Positions 8,960 to 17,814 of a stretch of 64,000 nucleotides of DNA are shown here, in pieces. A program made the position numbers and the translations under genes. Origin of the DNA: Caldicellulosiruptor danielii (lineage in GTDB: Bacteria; Bacillota; Thermoanaerobacteria; Caldicellulosiruptorales; Caldicellulosiruptoraceae). The stretch's first letter is position 1. The number at the start of each line of letters is the position of its first letter. The DNA is taken from positions 643,001 through 707,000 of the forward strand of contig NZ_CP139957.1 in the NCBI RefSeq assembly GCF_034343125.1. The letters run 5' to 3'. The notes under the pieces were generated by a model. That model was not told the origin of the DNA, made no database searches, and saw only the letters and a list, made by a program, of their open reading frames with translations.

Positions 8960-10603
8960 ATGAAAAAAAGAACAAGGATTGTTTCAAGTATATTGTTAGT
9001 TTTTGTGTTATTAGTTTCTTTATTATCTATGGGATATTCTGCTCAAGAAGTTATTTTAAATTCCATACCTAATAAAAGTCCAGGTGAAGACGTTATAATT
9101 TCTGGACAAACTGTGTTTGATGAGATTGTTATCAAAGTATTGAGACCAAATTCTACCATACTTTATGTAAATACCCTCAAGGGAAAAAACTTCAGTGACA
9201 AATTTACTTTACCAGCAGATTCGCCTGAGGGTACTTACACAGTTGTGGCCGGTAAGGGTTCTATTGTCGACATAAAAACTTTCAATGTAATAAGGAAACA
9301 GCCATCTTTACCTTCTTCATCCTCTGCGATTTTAATCCCTAATTTCAAAGAATCTGAAAAGCAGGCAGGTGCGCAATCATCTCAAAAGGAAGATATTAAA
9401 CAAAGTGATAAAGAGGCTTTGTCTGAAGTTACGATTGATAATAATGGGATAATTAGGCCCAAAATATCTCAGCTATCAGGGGAAAGATTAGAGGTTAGAT
9501 TAGATGAGGCATTAGTACAAAAGGCACTACAGATGCAGGTGGCAAAAGACAAAATTTTAACATTGGACCTAAAAAGCAACAAGCCTTTAATACAATACAA
9601 TATTACGCTTCCATCAAAAATATTTACAGCCTCTTTTGATGTAAAAGAAGTTTTAGTTAATACAAATGAATTAAGCTTAAAACTTCCAGCTGACTTATTA
9701 AAGGGAAAGAGCATAGACAATAACAAGCAAATTGAGATATTTATAAAGAAAGTAGAAAATTCTAATATACCTTCAGAAATTCGAGCGACAGTTGGAAATA
9801 GACCAATATATGAAATTGGATTTTATCAAGATTTGAAAAAGTTGTATGTTGAAAAATCTACAAATTCTATAAAAATATCTATTGCTTATACTCCTGGAGT
9901 AGATGAGCTGAGCAGCATTGAAAATTTGGTATTGCTGCATATAAAAGAGGACGGGAAAGTGGAGATTTTATCAAATAGCAAATATATAAGGACATCGAAA
10001 TGTGTTGTTGCAAATGTAAATAGCTTTAGCAAGTTTGCAATAGGGTATGTTACCAAAAAATTTGACGATTTGAAGAATTATTCGTGGGCTGAAAAAGCTG
10101 TATCTTCCCTGGCTGCGAGAAATATTATAAGTGGTATTGACCAAAATAGTTTTAGGCCTCAAGAGTATATAAAGCGTGGAGAGTTTGTCAAGTGGCTGGT
10201 AAATACTTTTGGTTTTGATGCTCAGTATTTTTCGAACTTTGAGGATGTGAAAAAAGATAGCAGCTACTGGCGTGAAGTTGGAATTGCAAAGGCACTCGGT
10301 ATCGCAAAAGGTTATGCGAATAAGTTTAAACCAGAAAATTATATAACAAGGCAAGATATGATGGTACTTGTACAAAGAGCATTAGAGGTTGCAAACAAAC
10401 CAATTGTAAAAACAAAAAGTAGCCTTGCAACTGAATTTTGTGATTCATCTGATATATCTTCGTATGCTCAAGATAGTATTTCTGTTTTGGTTGCAAATGA
10501 TTTAATAAAAGGAAATGGTAAAAATCAAATGTTACCTCGAAAGTTTGCAACTCGTGCAGAAGCAGCTCAGATCTTGTTCAGAGTATTTTTCAAATGGGAG
10601 TAA
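8960..10603 (+). CDS. S-layer homology (SLH) domain surface protein of unknown role
   Basis: Exported, 547 residues. It has an N-terminal signal peptide (1-27), a beta-rich region (about 30-115) resembling an Ig-like or macroglobulin-type domain, a low-complexity Ser/Pro/Gln linker (about 118-155), a central region of unknown family (about 160-360), and three C-terminal SLH repeats (about 372-547: YSWAEKAV..., YWREVGIAKA..., YAQDSISVLV...). SLH repeats bind pyruvylated secondary cell-wall polymers, so the protein should sit on the cell surface. No catalytic or carbohydrate-binding family is recognisable. AGAGGAGG upstream supports the start. Position behind the galactanase suggests a surface accessory, but that is only context. 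Confidence 0.85.
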   Translation: MKKRTRIVSSILLVFVLLVSLLSMGYSAQEVILNSIPNKSPGEDVIISGQTVFDEIVIKVLRPNSTILYVNTLKGKNFSDKFTLPADSPEGTYTVVAGKGSIVDIKTFNVIRKQPSLPSSSSAILIPNFKESEKQAGAQSSQKEDIKQSDKEALSEVTIDNNGIIRPKISQLSGERLEVRLDEALVQKALQMQVAKDKILTLDLKSNKPLIQYNITLPSKIFTASFDVKEVLVNTNELSLKLPADLLKGKSIDNNKQIEIFIKKVENSNIPSEIRATVGNRPIYEIGFYQDLKKLYVEKSTNSIKISIAYTPGVDELSSIENLVLLHIKEDGKVEILSNSKYIRTSKCVVANVNSFSKFAIGYVTKKFDDLKNYSWAEKAVSSLAARNIISGIDQNSFRPQEYIKRGEFVKWLVNTFGFDAQYFSNFEDVKKDSSYWREVGIAKALGIAKGYANKFKPENYITRQDMMVLVQRALEVANKPIVKTKSSLATEFCDSSDISSYAQDSISVLVANDLIKGNGKNQMLPRKFATRAEAAQILFRVFFKWE

Positions 10604-10630
10604 AAAATAAACTTTTCAACTTTTCAATAA

Positions 10631-10669
10631 GGCAGTCTACACAGTAGATGGAGACTGCCATTTTTATTT
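10631..10669 (+). terminator. Terminator after the SLH protein gene
   Basis: GGCAGTCT (10631-10638) pairs with AGACTGCC (10652-10659), followed by ATTTTTATTTA. Confidence 0.85.
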
Positions 10670-10714
10670 ACTTTTCACAATTTCAAGTCTTAAATTTATT
10701 CAAATTGCAGCATA

Positions 10715-10743
10715 TTGACAATTTTAATAAAAAGATATATAAT
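10715..10743 (+). promoter_or_regulatory. Sigma-A promoter for pullulanase
   Basis: TTGACA (10715-10720), 17-base spacer, TATAAT (10738-10743): a consensus match to both boxes with ideal spacing. The transcription start should fall near 10750. Confidence 0.85.
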
Positions 10744-10758
10744 CATTACAAAGTTAAG

Positions 10759-10770
10759 GCAAACATTTGC
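10759..10770 (+). promoter_or_regulatory. Putative LacI-family operator (GCAAACATTTGC)
   Basis: The 12-base near-palindrome GCAAA-CA-TTTGC lies just after the expected transcription start of the pullulanase gene, where a repressor would block transcription. It resembles maltose-type LacI/MalR operators (GCAAACGTTTGC). The regulator is not encoded in this window. Confidence 0.5.
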
Positions 10771-10859
10771 ATTCACAAAAGAGACTTTTGAATTTTTAAA
10801 GCTATTGGATAGGTGAATTGTTTTAAAAGACTAACCATATTTATTGGGAGGTAAGAAAG

Positions 10860-13800
10860 ATGGCGAAGTATTTTAAAAGCAAACGTTTTATGAGTATTGT
10901 TATGACGTTTATATTTTTCGCTACTCTTATTTTGCCACTGTCTATTCTTGGAGCAGATGAAAAAACAACTCTCATCATTCACTACTACAGGTATAACGAA
11001 GACTATCAGGGTTGGAACCTCTGGATTTGGCCTGTTGAGCCAGTTGGTGCAGAAGGAAAAGCTTATGAGTTTACTTCTAAAGATGACTTCGGAGTAAAAG
11101 CAGTTGTAGAGCTTCCTGGTAAAATAACCAAAGTAGGTATTATCGTAAGAAAGGGCAACTGGGAAGCAAAAGATGTTGCTGTTGATAGGTTCATCTCAGG
11201 AATCAATGGAACAAAAGAGGTTTGGCTAATTGAAGGTGAAGAGCAAATCTATACATCCCAGCCTCAGAAAACTCCTAAGATGACAGCTTTTATCGATGGC
11301 CTTAATACAATCGTTGTGAAGCTTGCGAAGAAAGCAGATATCCTTTCGAATAATAAAACTCAAGGGTTTAAAGTGACAGCGTTTTATGATGAAATTCCTA
11401 TCAAAAAAGTTGAGCCAGTTTTGCCCAAGATAAATAAGAACTTTAAGCCGGAAGAAGCAGGGTATGAGCTCATTGATGGCGGCACAAAAGTGAAATTTAT
11501 CTTAAAACCAGGTGCAGGTGATTTTAAGTTTACAGATACAACTGGTAAACTTGATGTATACGTATCAGGAACTATGAACGACTGGGGCGGAACAGCTTCT
11601 CCTGAAGGAAAATATAAACCACTTCCTGAATGGAAAATGACATGGAATTCGCAGAAAGGATACTATGAGCTTGTAAAAGAGCTTGGCAAAGACGGTGTTG
11701 TAATTGGCGCTAAGTTTAAGTTCACATCATGGGATGGTACATCTGCAAAGTGGTACCCAGATGGAATGGGAAATGACAAAGTAATTGAGGAGCTTTACAC
11801 AGGTAATGAGAAGATAACAAAAGTTGATACCTTCAAGATTACAACTGAGGAAGAGCTTGAGCCACAGGTCCCATATGTTATTTCTAAAGATGGCTTTAAA
11901 TCTGCAATTGCTCAGGCAAGAAATATATTAGACAATCCGAAATATTACTATAAAGGTAGCGATTTGGGATGCACATATACAAAAGCTTATTCAACATTCA
12001 GACTATGGGCACCAACAGCAATTGGAGTTATATTGAGACTCTACGATGATTATAAGACTACAAAATACAAAGAGTATGAAATGGAGCAGTCTGTAAATGG
12101 AACATGGTATCTTAAGATAGATGGTGATTTGAAAGGTAAATATTACCAATATGAGGTTTGGCATGCTTCAAATTCGTTGACAGATGATACAATTAGAAAA
12201 TATGTTGTGCCAGACCCATATTCAAGAGCAACATCTGCGAACTCTGAAAGAACTTTAATTTTTGACCCCAAAGATACAAACCCCGTTGGCTGGGAAAAAG
12301 ATACATTTATAAAGCTTGAAAACCAAGAAGACGCAATAATTTATGAGACGCATGTAAGAGACTTTACAATAGATGATTCAAGTGGTGTAAGGCCAGAGTT
12401 TAGAGGCAAATACTTAGGATTCACTCAAACAGGGACAAAAGGACCAAATGGTGTAAAAACAGGGATTGACCATTTGAAAGAACTTGGTATAACCCATGTA
12501 CATCTTCTTCCAACATATGACTTTGGTTCGGTTGATGAGACAAATCCTGACAAAGGCTATAACTGGGGATATGATCCTGTTTTATATCAAAACGTTGAAG
12601 GTTCCTATGCTACAAATCCAAACACAGTTGCGAGGATAAAAGAGTACAAACAAATGGTTATGGCTCTGCACAAGGCAGGAATAGGTATTATCCAGGATGT
12701 TGTCTTTAATCATACATTCCAGATAGGTGACGCTAAATTCTCAATATTTGACAAGATAGTACCAGGGTACTTTTACAGAAAAGATAAAGATGGTAACTAC
12801 TCAAATGCATCAGGTTGCGGCAATGAAATTGCAACCGAAAAACCAATGGTCAGAAAGTTTATAATTGATACATTGGTGTACCTCACGAAAGAATATCATA
12901 TAGATGGTTTCAGATTCGACTTAATGGCAGCAATAGACAGGGTTACTATGGCAAAAGCACAAGGAGAAATAAGGAAGATAAATCCATCAGCAGTAATCTA
13001 CGGTGAAGGTTGGATGGCAGGTGCATCACCGCTTGACCCGTCACTTAGAATGGAAATAGGCTCATTCAATCAAGCAGGACTTCACATAGGGCTTTTTAAT
13101 GACAGGATTAGAGAAGCAATCAGAGGTAACCTTGACAATGAGTCTAAAGGATTTATGCAAGGGAACTACTCATTTAGACTTGAAGACCTCAAGAGAGGTA
13201 TCCAGGGTGGACTTGGTGATTTTGCTACAGACCCTGATGAATCTATAAATTATGTATCTGCCCATGATAACTTGACTTTGTGGGATAAACTTCAAAAGAG
13301 TGTGCCAAATGAGCCAGATTATATCAAGGATAAAATGGGAAGACTTGCGAATGCAATCGTTTTGACAGCACAAGGTGTTCCATTCTTACATGGTGGAGTT
13401 GAATTCAACAGAACAAAATATATGAATCATAACTCATACAATGCGGGCGATAAAATTAATAAATATAACTGGACTCTGAAAGTAAAGTGGTACAATACTT
13501 TCAAGTACTATCAGGGATTAATTGCACTAAGAAAAGCTCATCCAGCTTTCAGAATGACCACTGCAGAAGACATCCAGAAATATCTTACATTTATACAAAC
13601 ACCGAAAGGAACATTAGGATTTAGACTCACATATCCAAAAGATACTTGGAATGACATTATAGTTGTATATAACTCAACAAAGAAAGCTCAGGAGATAACC
13701 TTACCAGAAGGAAACTGGGTTGTTGTTGCAAATGGTGATGAGGTAGGAACAACACCAATTAAAAATCTTACAAACTTTGTTGCTGGCAAGGCATTAGTTG

Positions 13801-14270
13801 CACCAATTTCTATGTTTGTTGCATACAAGAGCAATGAATTTCCTCAAGGCTTTACTAAGGTAACTGGGAAAGACCCCGTATCATTAGAAAGCTCAAGCAC
13901 AGTAGCAGTTCCAAAAGTTTATGGTAATGGAAATATTGAAGTTACATTTAAAGTCAAGGTACCAGCAGGAACTGACGATGATGTTATATATTTAGCAGGT
14001 TCGTTTGGAAAAGCTGGGCTTTCTGATTGGAATCCGGGAGATAAAGATGGCGCAATAGAACTTGTTAGATTGCAAGATGGAACATATAGTGTGACCGTGA
14101 AACTTAACGCAGGTGAAACATTCGAATACAAATACACAAGAGGTAGCTGGTCTACAGTTGAGAAAGGTGCAAATAAAGAGGAGATAGAGAATAGAAAACT
14201 TACTGTTAAGGATGAAGGCGGCGGGAAGATGACAGTTACCGACACCGTTTTGAACTGGGCTGATAAATAA
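10860..14270 (+). CDS. pulA: Secreted type I pullulanase (GH13) with CBM41, CBM48 and CBM20
   Basis: Hydrolyses alpha-1,6 branches of pullulan, amylopectin and glycogen outside the cell. Order of parts: signal peptide (1-31), CBM41/PUD-like domain (about 36-130), an intermediate N-terminal domain, a beta-domain containing GTMNDWGG (about 215-320), CBM48 (about 365-455), the GH13 barrel, and a C-terminal CBM20 (about 1023-1136). The type I pullulanase signature YNWGYDP is near residue 566. Catalytic residues visible are Asp in DGFRFDLM (about 686), Glu in IYGEGW (about 715) and Asp in SAHDN (about 803). Start ATG 10860 follows GGGAGGT. It has its own strong promoter with a LacI-like operator. 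The CBM20 closely resembles those of the next gene. Confidence 0.95.
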   Translation: MAKYFKSKRFMSIVMTFIFFATLILPLSILGADEKTTLIIHYYRYNEDYQGWNLWIWPVEPVGAEGKAYEFTSKDDFGVKAVVELPGKITKVGIIVRKGNWEAKDVAVDRFISGINGTKEVWLIEGEEQIYTSQPQKTPKMTAFIDGLNTIVVKLAKKADILSNNKTQGFKVTAFYDEIPIKKVEPVLPKINKNFKPEEAGYELIDGGTKVKFILKPGAGDFKFTDTTGKLDVYVSGTMNDWGGTASPEGKYKPLPEWKMTWNSQKGYYELVKELGKDGVVIGAKFKFTSWDGTSAKWYPDGMGNDKVIEELYTGNEKITKVDTFKITTEEELEPQVPYVISKDGFKSAIAQARNILDNPKYYYKGSDLGCTYTKAYSTFRLWAPTAIGVILRLYDDYKTTKYKEYEMEQSVNGTWYLKIDGDLKGKYYQYEVWHASNSLTDDTIRKYVVPDPYSRATSANSERTLIFDPKDTNPVGWEKDTFIKLENQEDAIIYETHVRDFTIDDSSGVRPEFRGKYLGFTQTGTKGPNGVKTGIDHLKELGITHVHLLPTYDFGSVDETNPDKGYNWGYDPVLYQNVEGSYATNPNTVARIKEYKQMVMALHKAGIGIIQDVVFNHTFQIGDAKFSIFDKIVPGYFYRKDKDGNYSNASGCGNEIATEKPMVRKFIIDTLVYLTKEYHIDGFRFDLMAAIDRVTMAKAQGEIRKINPSAVIYGEGWMAGASPLDPSLRMEIGSFNQAGLHIGLFNDRIREAIRGNLDNESKGFMQGNYSFRLEDLKRGIQGGLGDFATDPDESINYVSAHDNLTLWDKLQKSVPNEPDYIKDKMGRLANAIVLTAQGVPFLHGGVEFNRTKYMNHNSYNAGDKINKYNWTLKVKWYNTFKYYQGLIALRKAHPAFRMTTAEDIQKYLTFIQTPKGTLGFRLTYPKDTWNDIIVVYNSTKKAQEITLPEGNWVVVANGDEVGTTPIKNLTNFVAGKALVAPISMFVAYKSNEFPQGFTKVTGKDPVSLESSSTVAVPKVYGNGNIEVTFKVKVPAGTDDDVIYLAGSFGKAGLSDWNPGDKDGAIELVRLQDGTYSVTVKLNAGETFEYKYTRGSWSTVEKGANKEEIENRKLTVKDEGGGKMTVTDTVLNWADK

Positions 14271-14274
14271 GGCA
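14256..14274 (+). repeat. 19-base direct repeat, copy 1 (end of pulA)
   Basis: TGGGCTGATAAATAAGGCA spans the last codons (WADK), the stop and four downstream bases. It is identical to 17666-17684 at the end of the next gene, so the two 3' ends are related at DNA level. Confidence 0.8.
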
Positions 14275-14291
14275 AGATTATTTGCCCACCT

Positions 14292-14350
14292 TGCACACCA
14301 TCCAAGCCCTAAGAGAGGTGGATAGGTGTGCAGGGTTGGGTATTTACCCA
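14292..14350 (+). other. Two stacked hairpins between pulA and the starch-binding SLH gene
   Basis: TGCACACC (14292-14299) pairs with GGTGTGCA (14325-14332), extended inward by ATCCA/TGGAT with one bulge. A second palindrome, TGGGTA-TT-TACCCA (14337-14350), follows. Neither has a T run. They could process or stabilise a pulA-SLH bicistronic message or act as a leader. Confidence 0.55.
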
Positions 14351-14389
14351 CTTAAAACCCAAATAAAAAAATAGGAGGTCAAGAGAAGG

Positions 14390-17300
14390 ATGAGAATGCT
14401 ATTAAAAAGGTCTCTTGCTCTGCTGGTAAGTATTGTTTTAGTATTTTCGTTGATTTTAAATATCTTACCTCAGCAAGCAAGGGCACAAGATACTATCAAA
14501 ATTGTTGGTAACTGGCCAGATGCAGGTAATTGGAGCTTTGACAATTCAACCATTGTTTTAAACGAAACCTCTACTCCGGGACTTTATTATGGTGTGTATA
14601 CATTTACAACTGGAGGTTCTTATGAGTTCAAAGCAGTTATAAATGGTAGTACATGGTGTACAGGTGTTCCCAAAGTGGCAGATAACAATTCAAACATACC
14701 TCTTAATGTTACAGGTGGTCAGACAGTTAAGTTTTGGTTTTTCAAAAATTCTCAGCTTGTAATTGACAGTACTCATTTTCCTAATGGGCCTGAAGATTTA
14801 GTTGGACAAAATTCTTTTAAATTTGTAGGGCTAAATAATGAGTGGGATCCTAATGATGGTAAATATCAATTTGTAAAAGTGCCAGATGCAACATATACTT
14901 ATGCATATGAGAATACTTACAATGATTTTTCGATACCATATGGATTTAAGATTATAATAGGTGGTTTTGGGAATCTTTCATGGGTATGGAATGGTACAAG
15001 TGATGGAACATCAGTTAAATTTCAAGACGGTGGCGGAAATATTGAGTTAGCTCAGTTAAAAGAATCAAATGGTAATTTGCTCAAAACAAAATTTTACCTT
15101 GATGTCTTGAACGGTTGGCTCTTTACAGAAAAAGATTTGACAAACATCCAACCAGTAGATTTTGCAAATAACGGCTCTGTAATTGGGGGAAGTTCAATTC
15201 ACCTTGCGTGGGCACCATATACACCGAATGCAAATCCTCTGTCAGCCAAGCTTTACTACAAAATAATTGATGCAAGCAATAACAGTGAATTAGTTAGCCT
15301 GAGTGATTACAGCACGAGCAACAGAATAGATATTCCAAGAGAGTGGATAGGGAAAACAATTAAAATTGTTGCAAATGCCAAGATAGGTGAAATAACAGGA
15401 CCTGATATTGAGTTTACATTAAATATTGTGGACTTGCCACAAAACTTAATAGTTGAAGCAGCTAACTATATCACGTATAACTCCATAGATGAGACATTTT
15501 TAAATCTGGCTCAAGGCGATACAATCCAGAGTATAACTTCAAATTTCTCAGTTGTTACTACACACGTTTATGATGTTGTTTATGAAGGTAACAGCTATCC
15601 ATTAACATTTAATATTGACTGGGAGAGCAGCAATTCATCTATATTATCAATAAATGGAAATACAGTTACAGTTACAAGGCCAACTCAAGGTGACCTTCAG
15701 GTTGAGTTGAGAGCAAGAGCAAGGTTTGGTACTGCTTTAGCAGATGGGCAGAAAATATTTACTCTTACAGTAAAGAAATTTTTATTAGGAGTAGATGGTG
15801 GAATACCTGTTACATTTAATGTGACAGTTCCAGATTATACTCCTGCTAATGACAATATCTATATTGCTGGTGATTTTAAAACTGACAAACTGCCAAAATG
15901 GGATCCTTCAGGAATTAAATTAACAAAAGTTGGAGAGAAAAAATATAGTGTAACAATGTATCTTCCACCGAATGTAACAATTGAATATAAATATACTCGA
16001 GGAAGCTGGTCAAAAGTAGAAAAGGATGCTTTTGGCAATGAAATACCAAATAGAGTACTGCAAGTAAATAGTCAGGCTGTGACAAAAAATGATGTAATTG
16101 AAGCATTTGCAGACCTTGGAGCAGTAAGGCAAGGGCTTCCATCAGTGAATTTGGTCATTAATGTTCCTCAACAGACTGTGATTGATACAGGTGATGGTGG
16201 AAAGGTAATAAAAGCAGAAGGCGGTGCCATTTCGGTTGCAAATAATAAAAATATAGTAGTAATAGACTACCGTAGTGTGATGAACACAATCCTCAAGAGT
16301 GAAAATTATTCTATTGCCATTAAAAGTTCTCAACAATCTTATCCGGTAGTAAATATTGAAAAACAAGCGGTAGAAACTTTAAAGCAAAAGGGTGCAAAGA
16401 ATATAGAAATTAAATATCCTGATACATCAGTTTTTGTGGATATATACAATTCAGCTCCAAGTGATATTCATGTGCAGACTTTGCAGATACCAAAAGAGAG
16501 AATAAAGATAGAAGAGTCAAAGCTTTTAACGGGTGTAGATGATTACACAAATATAAAGATTCTTAGTATGAGGAACTTTAAAATAGTGCGTGGAGAAGAA
16601 GTTGATAAATCTAATAATGCAATCTATGTGTTCAGGTTTAATTCACCAATTGATGATGGCGTTGTACCTGTTACATTCAATGACAATGGAATAACACCAA
16701 TAAAGGACTTTTATATAGACGGTGAATATGTCATTGTAAAGGGCAAAGGTAGTCAGACAATAGGTTTTGCTAAAGTTGAAAAGAAGTTCAGTGATGTTGA
16801 TTCAGTTGAAAATGATGTAGCTACTCTTGTAAGTTTTGGCATAGTTCAAGGCGATAATGAAAATTGCCTCAATCTTGACAAGTTTGTTTCACGTGCCGAG
16901 TTGGCAGCATTGCTTGGTAGAACTTTTGACCTATCTCAGAAATATTATAAGGGTTATTTTGCTGATATTTCAAAGTACAATTGGTATGCACCATATGTAG
17001 AAGCACTAAAAGAAAATGGCATTTTAGATGGGTATAATAATAAGTTTAATCCTAATGGGCTTGTCACAAGAGAACAGCTTTCTAAAATTGCTGTTAATAT
17101 TGCTGAAAAATATACAGGTGAAACATTACAGAAAAAAGATATAGCTGATTTGGAGAAAGCGTCGGGATGGGCAAAAGAATATATTCAAAAAGCCTTGGCA
17201 TATAAAGTTATGGATGTAGATGATCAGGGCTATTTCAGACCACAGGACTATGCAACAAGAAGTGAAGTTTTCAATACACTTTATAACCTGATAGTGTTGA

Positions 17301-17680
17301 AAAACAAAGGTTTAAAGAATTATATAACATCTGATTTAAAACCCTTAGGTGTTGAAGTAACGTTTAAAGTTAAAGTTCCACAAAATACACCGGATGATAA
17401 CATTCATATTGCTGGAACGTTCAGTTCAATTGGCTACAGTGATTGGAATCCATCTGATAACAATTTGAAGCTTACAAAGAATACAGATGGTACTTATTCA
17501 ATCACAATGTATATTCCTGAGGGAACAACCATTGAGTACAAATATGTCAGAGGCGAGTGGAGCAAGGTAGAAAAAGGACCAAATGGTGAGGAATTATCGA
17601 ATAGAAGTGTAACAATCAAGAAAGGAACAGATAACAAAATGCTCATAGAAGATACTGTTGCAAAGTGGGCTGATAAATAA
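14390..17680 (+). CDS. Non-catalytic starch-binding SLH surface protein with two CBM20 modules
   Basis: Exported 1096-residue protein with no glycosidase domain. Visible parts: signal peptide (1-32), two X25-like amylopullulanase-associated modules (about 34-130 and 140-245), Ig/Fn3-like and Big_2-like segments, a CBM20 near 480-560, a region of unknown family (about 585-800), SLH repeats (about 800-970; VENDVATLVSFGIV, YVEALKENGILDGY, AKEYIQKALAYKVM), and a C-terminal CBM20 (about 985-1096). The SLH repeats should hold it on the S-layer so that it tethers starch near the pullulanase. AGGAGGT precedes ATG 14390. The two CBM20s share YKY.RG.WSKVEK and the terminal WADK with PulA, indicating module duplication. 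The X25-like call is tentative. Confidence 0.85.
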   Translation: MRMLLKRSLALLVSIVLVFSLILNILPQQARAQDTIKIVGNWPDAGNWSFDNSTIVLNETSTPGLYYGVYTFTTGGSYEFKAVINGSTWCTGVPKVADNNSNIPLNVTGGQTVKFWFFKNSQLVIDSTHFPNGPEDLVGQNSFKFVGLNNEWDPNDGKYQFVKVPDATYTYAYENTYNDFSIPYGFKIIIGGFGNLSWVWNGTSDGTSVKFQDGGGNIELAQLKESNGNLLKTKFYLDVLNGWLFTEKDLTNIQPVDFANNGSVIGGSSIHLAWAPYTPNANPLSAKLYYKIIDASNNSELVSLSDYSTSNRIDIPREWIGKTIKIVANAKIGEITGPDIEFTLNIVDLPQNLIVEAANYITYNSIDETFLNLAQGDTIQSITSNFSVVTTHVYDVVYEGNSYPLTFNIDWESSNSSILSINGNTVTVTRPTQGDLQVELRARARFGTALADGQKIFTLTVKKFLLGVDGGIPVTFNVTVPDYTPANDNIYIAGDFKTDKLPKWDPSGIKLTKVGEKKYSVTMYLPPNVTIEYKYTRGSWSKVEKDAFGNEIPNRVLQVNSQAVTKNDVIEAFADLGAVRQGLPSVNLVINVPQQTVIDTGDGGKVIKAEGGAISVANNKNIVVIDYRSVMNTILKSENYSIAIKSSQQSYPVVNIEKQAVETLKQKGAKNIEIKYPDTSVFVDIYNSAPSDIHVQTLQIPKERIKIEESKLLTGVDDYTNIKILSMRNFKIVRGEEVDKSNNAIYVFRFNSPIDDGVVPVTFNDNGITPIKDFYIDGEYVIVKGKGSQTIGFAKVEKKFSDVDSVENDVATLVSFGIVQGDNENCLNLDKFVSRAELAALLGRTFDLSQKYYKGYFADISKYNWYAPYVEALKENGILDGYNNKFNPNGLVTREQLSKIAVNIAEKYTGETLQKKDIADLEKASGWAKEYIQKALAYKVMDVDDQGYFRPQDYATRSEVFNTLYNLIVLKNKGLKNYITSDLKPLGVEVTFKVKVPQNTPDDNIHIAGTFSSIGYSDWNPSDNNLKLTKNTDGTYSITMYIPEGTTIEYKYVRGEWSKVEKGPNGEELSNRSVTIKKGTDNKMLIEDTVAKWADK

Positions 17681-17684
17681 GGCA
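17666..17684 (+). repeat. 19-base direct repeat, copy 2 (end of SLH/CBM20 gene)
   Basis: Identical to 14256-14274. It covers the final codons, the stop and four bases beyond. Confidence 0.8.
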
Positions 17685-17701
17685 TGCCTTGTGATTTTAA
17701 G

Positions 17702-17750
17702 AGATAGGATTGAGAGCCAACTCTCAATCCTATCTTACTATTTTTAAAAA
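17702..17750 (+). terminator. Strong terminator closing the starch cluster
   Basis: AGATAGGATTGAGAG (17702-17716) and CTCTCAATCCTATCT (17721-17735) form a perfect 15-pair stem with a CCAA loop, followed by TACTATTTTTA. Confidence 0.85.
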
Positions 17751-17814
17751 TATAGACAAACTGTTGCTGAATACATTAATTGTTATCATACGATAGCAAA
17801 GGTGTGAAGCTAAG

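Noticed and set aside
13919-14351. Reverse-strand frames of ~120-130 codons over the end of pulA
   Set aside because: Antisense shadows of CBM20 coding sequence and the downstream hairpins; low-complexity Ser/Pro translation.
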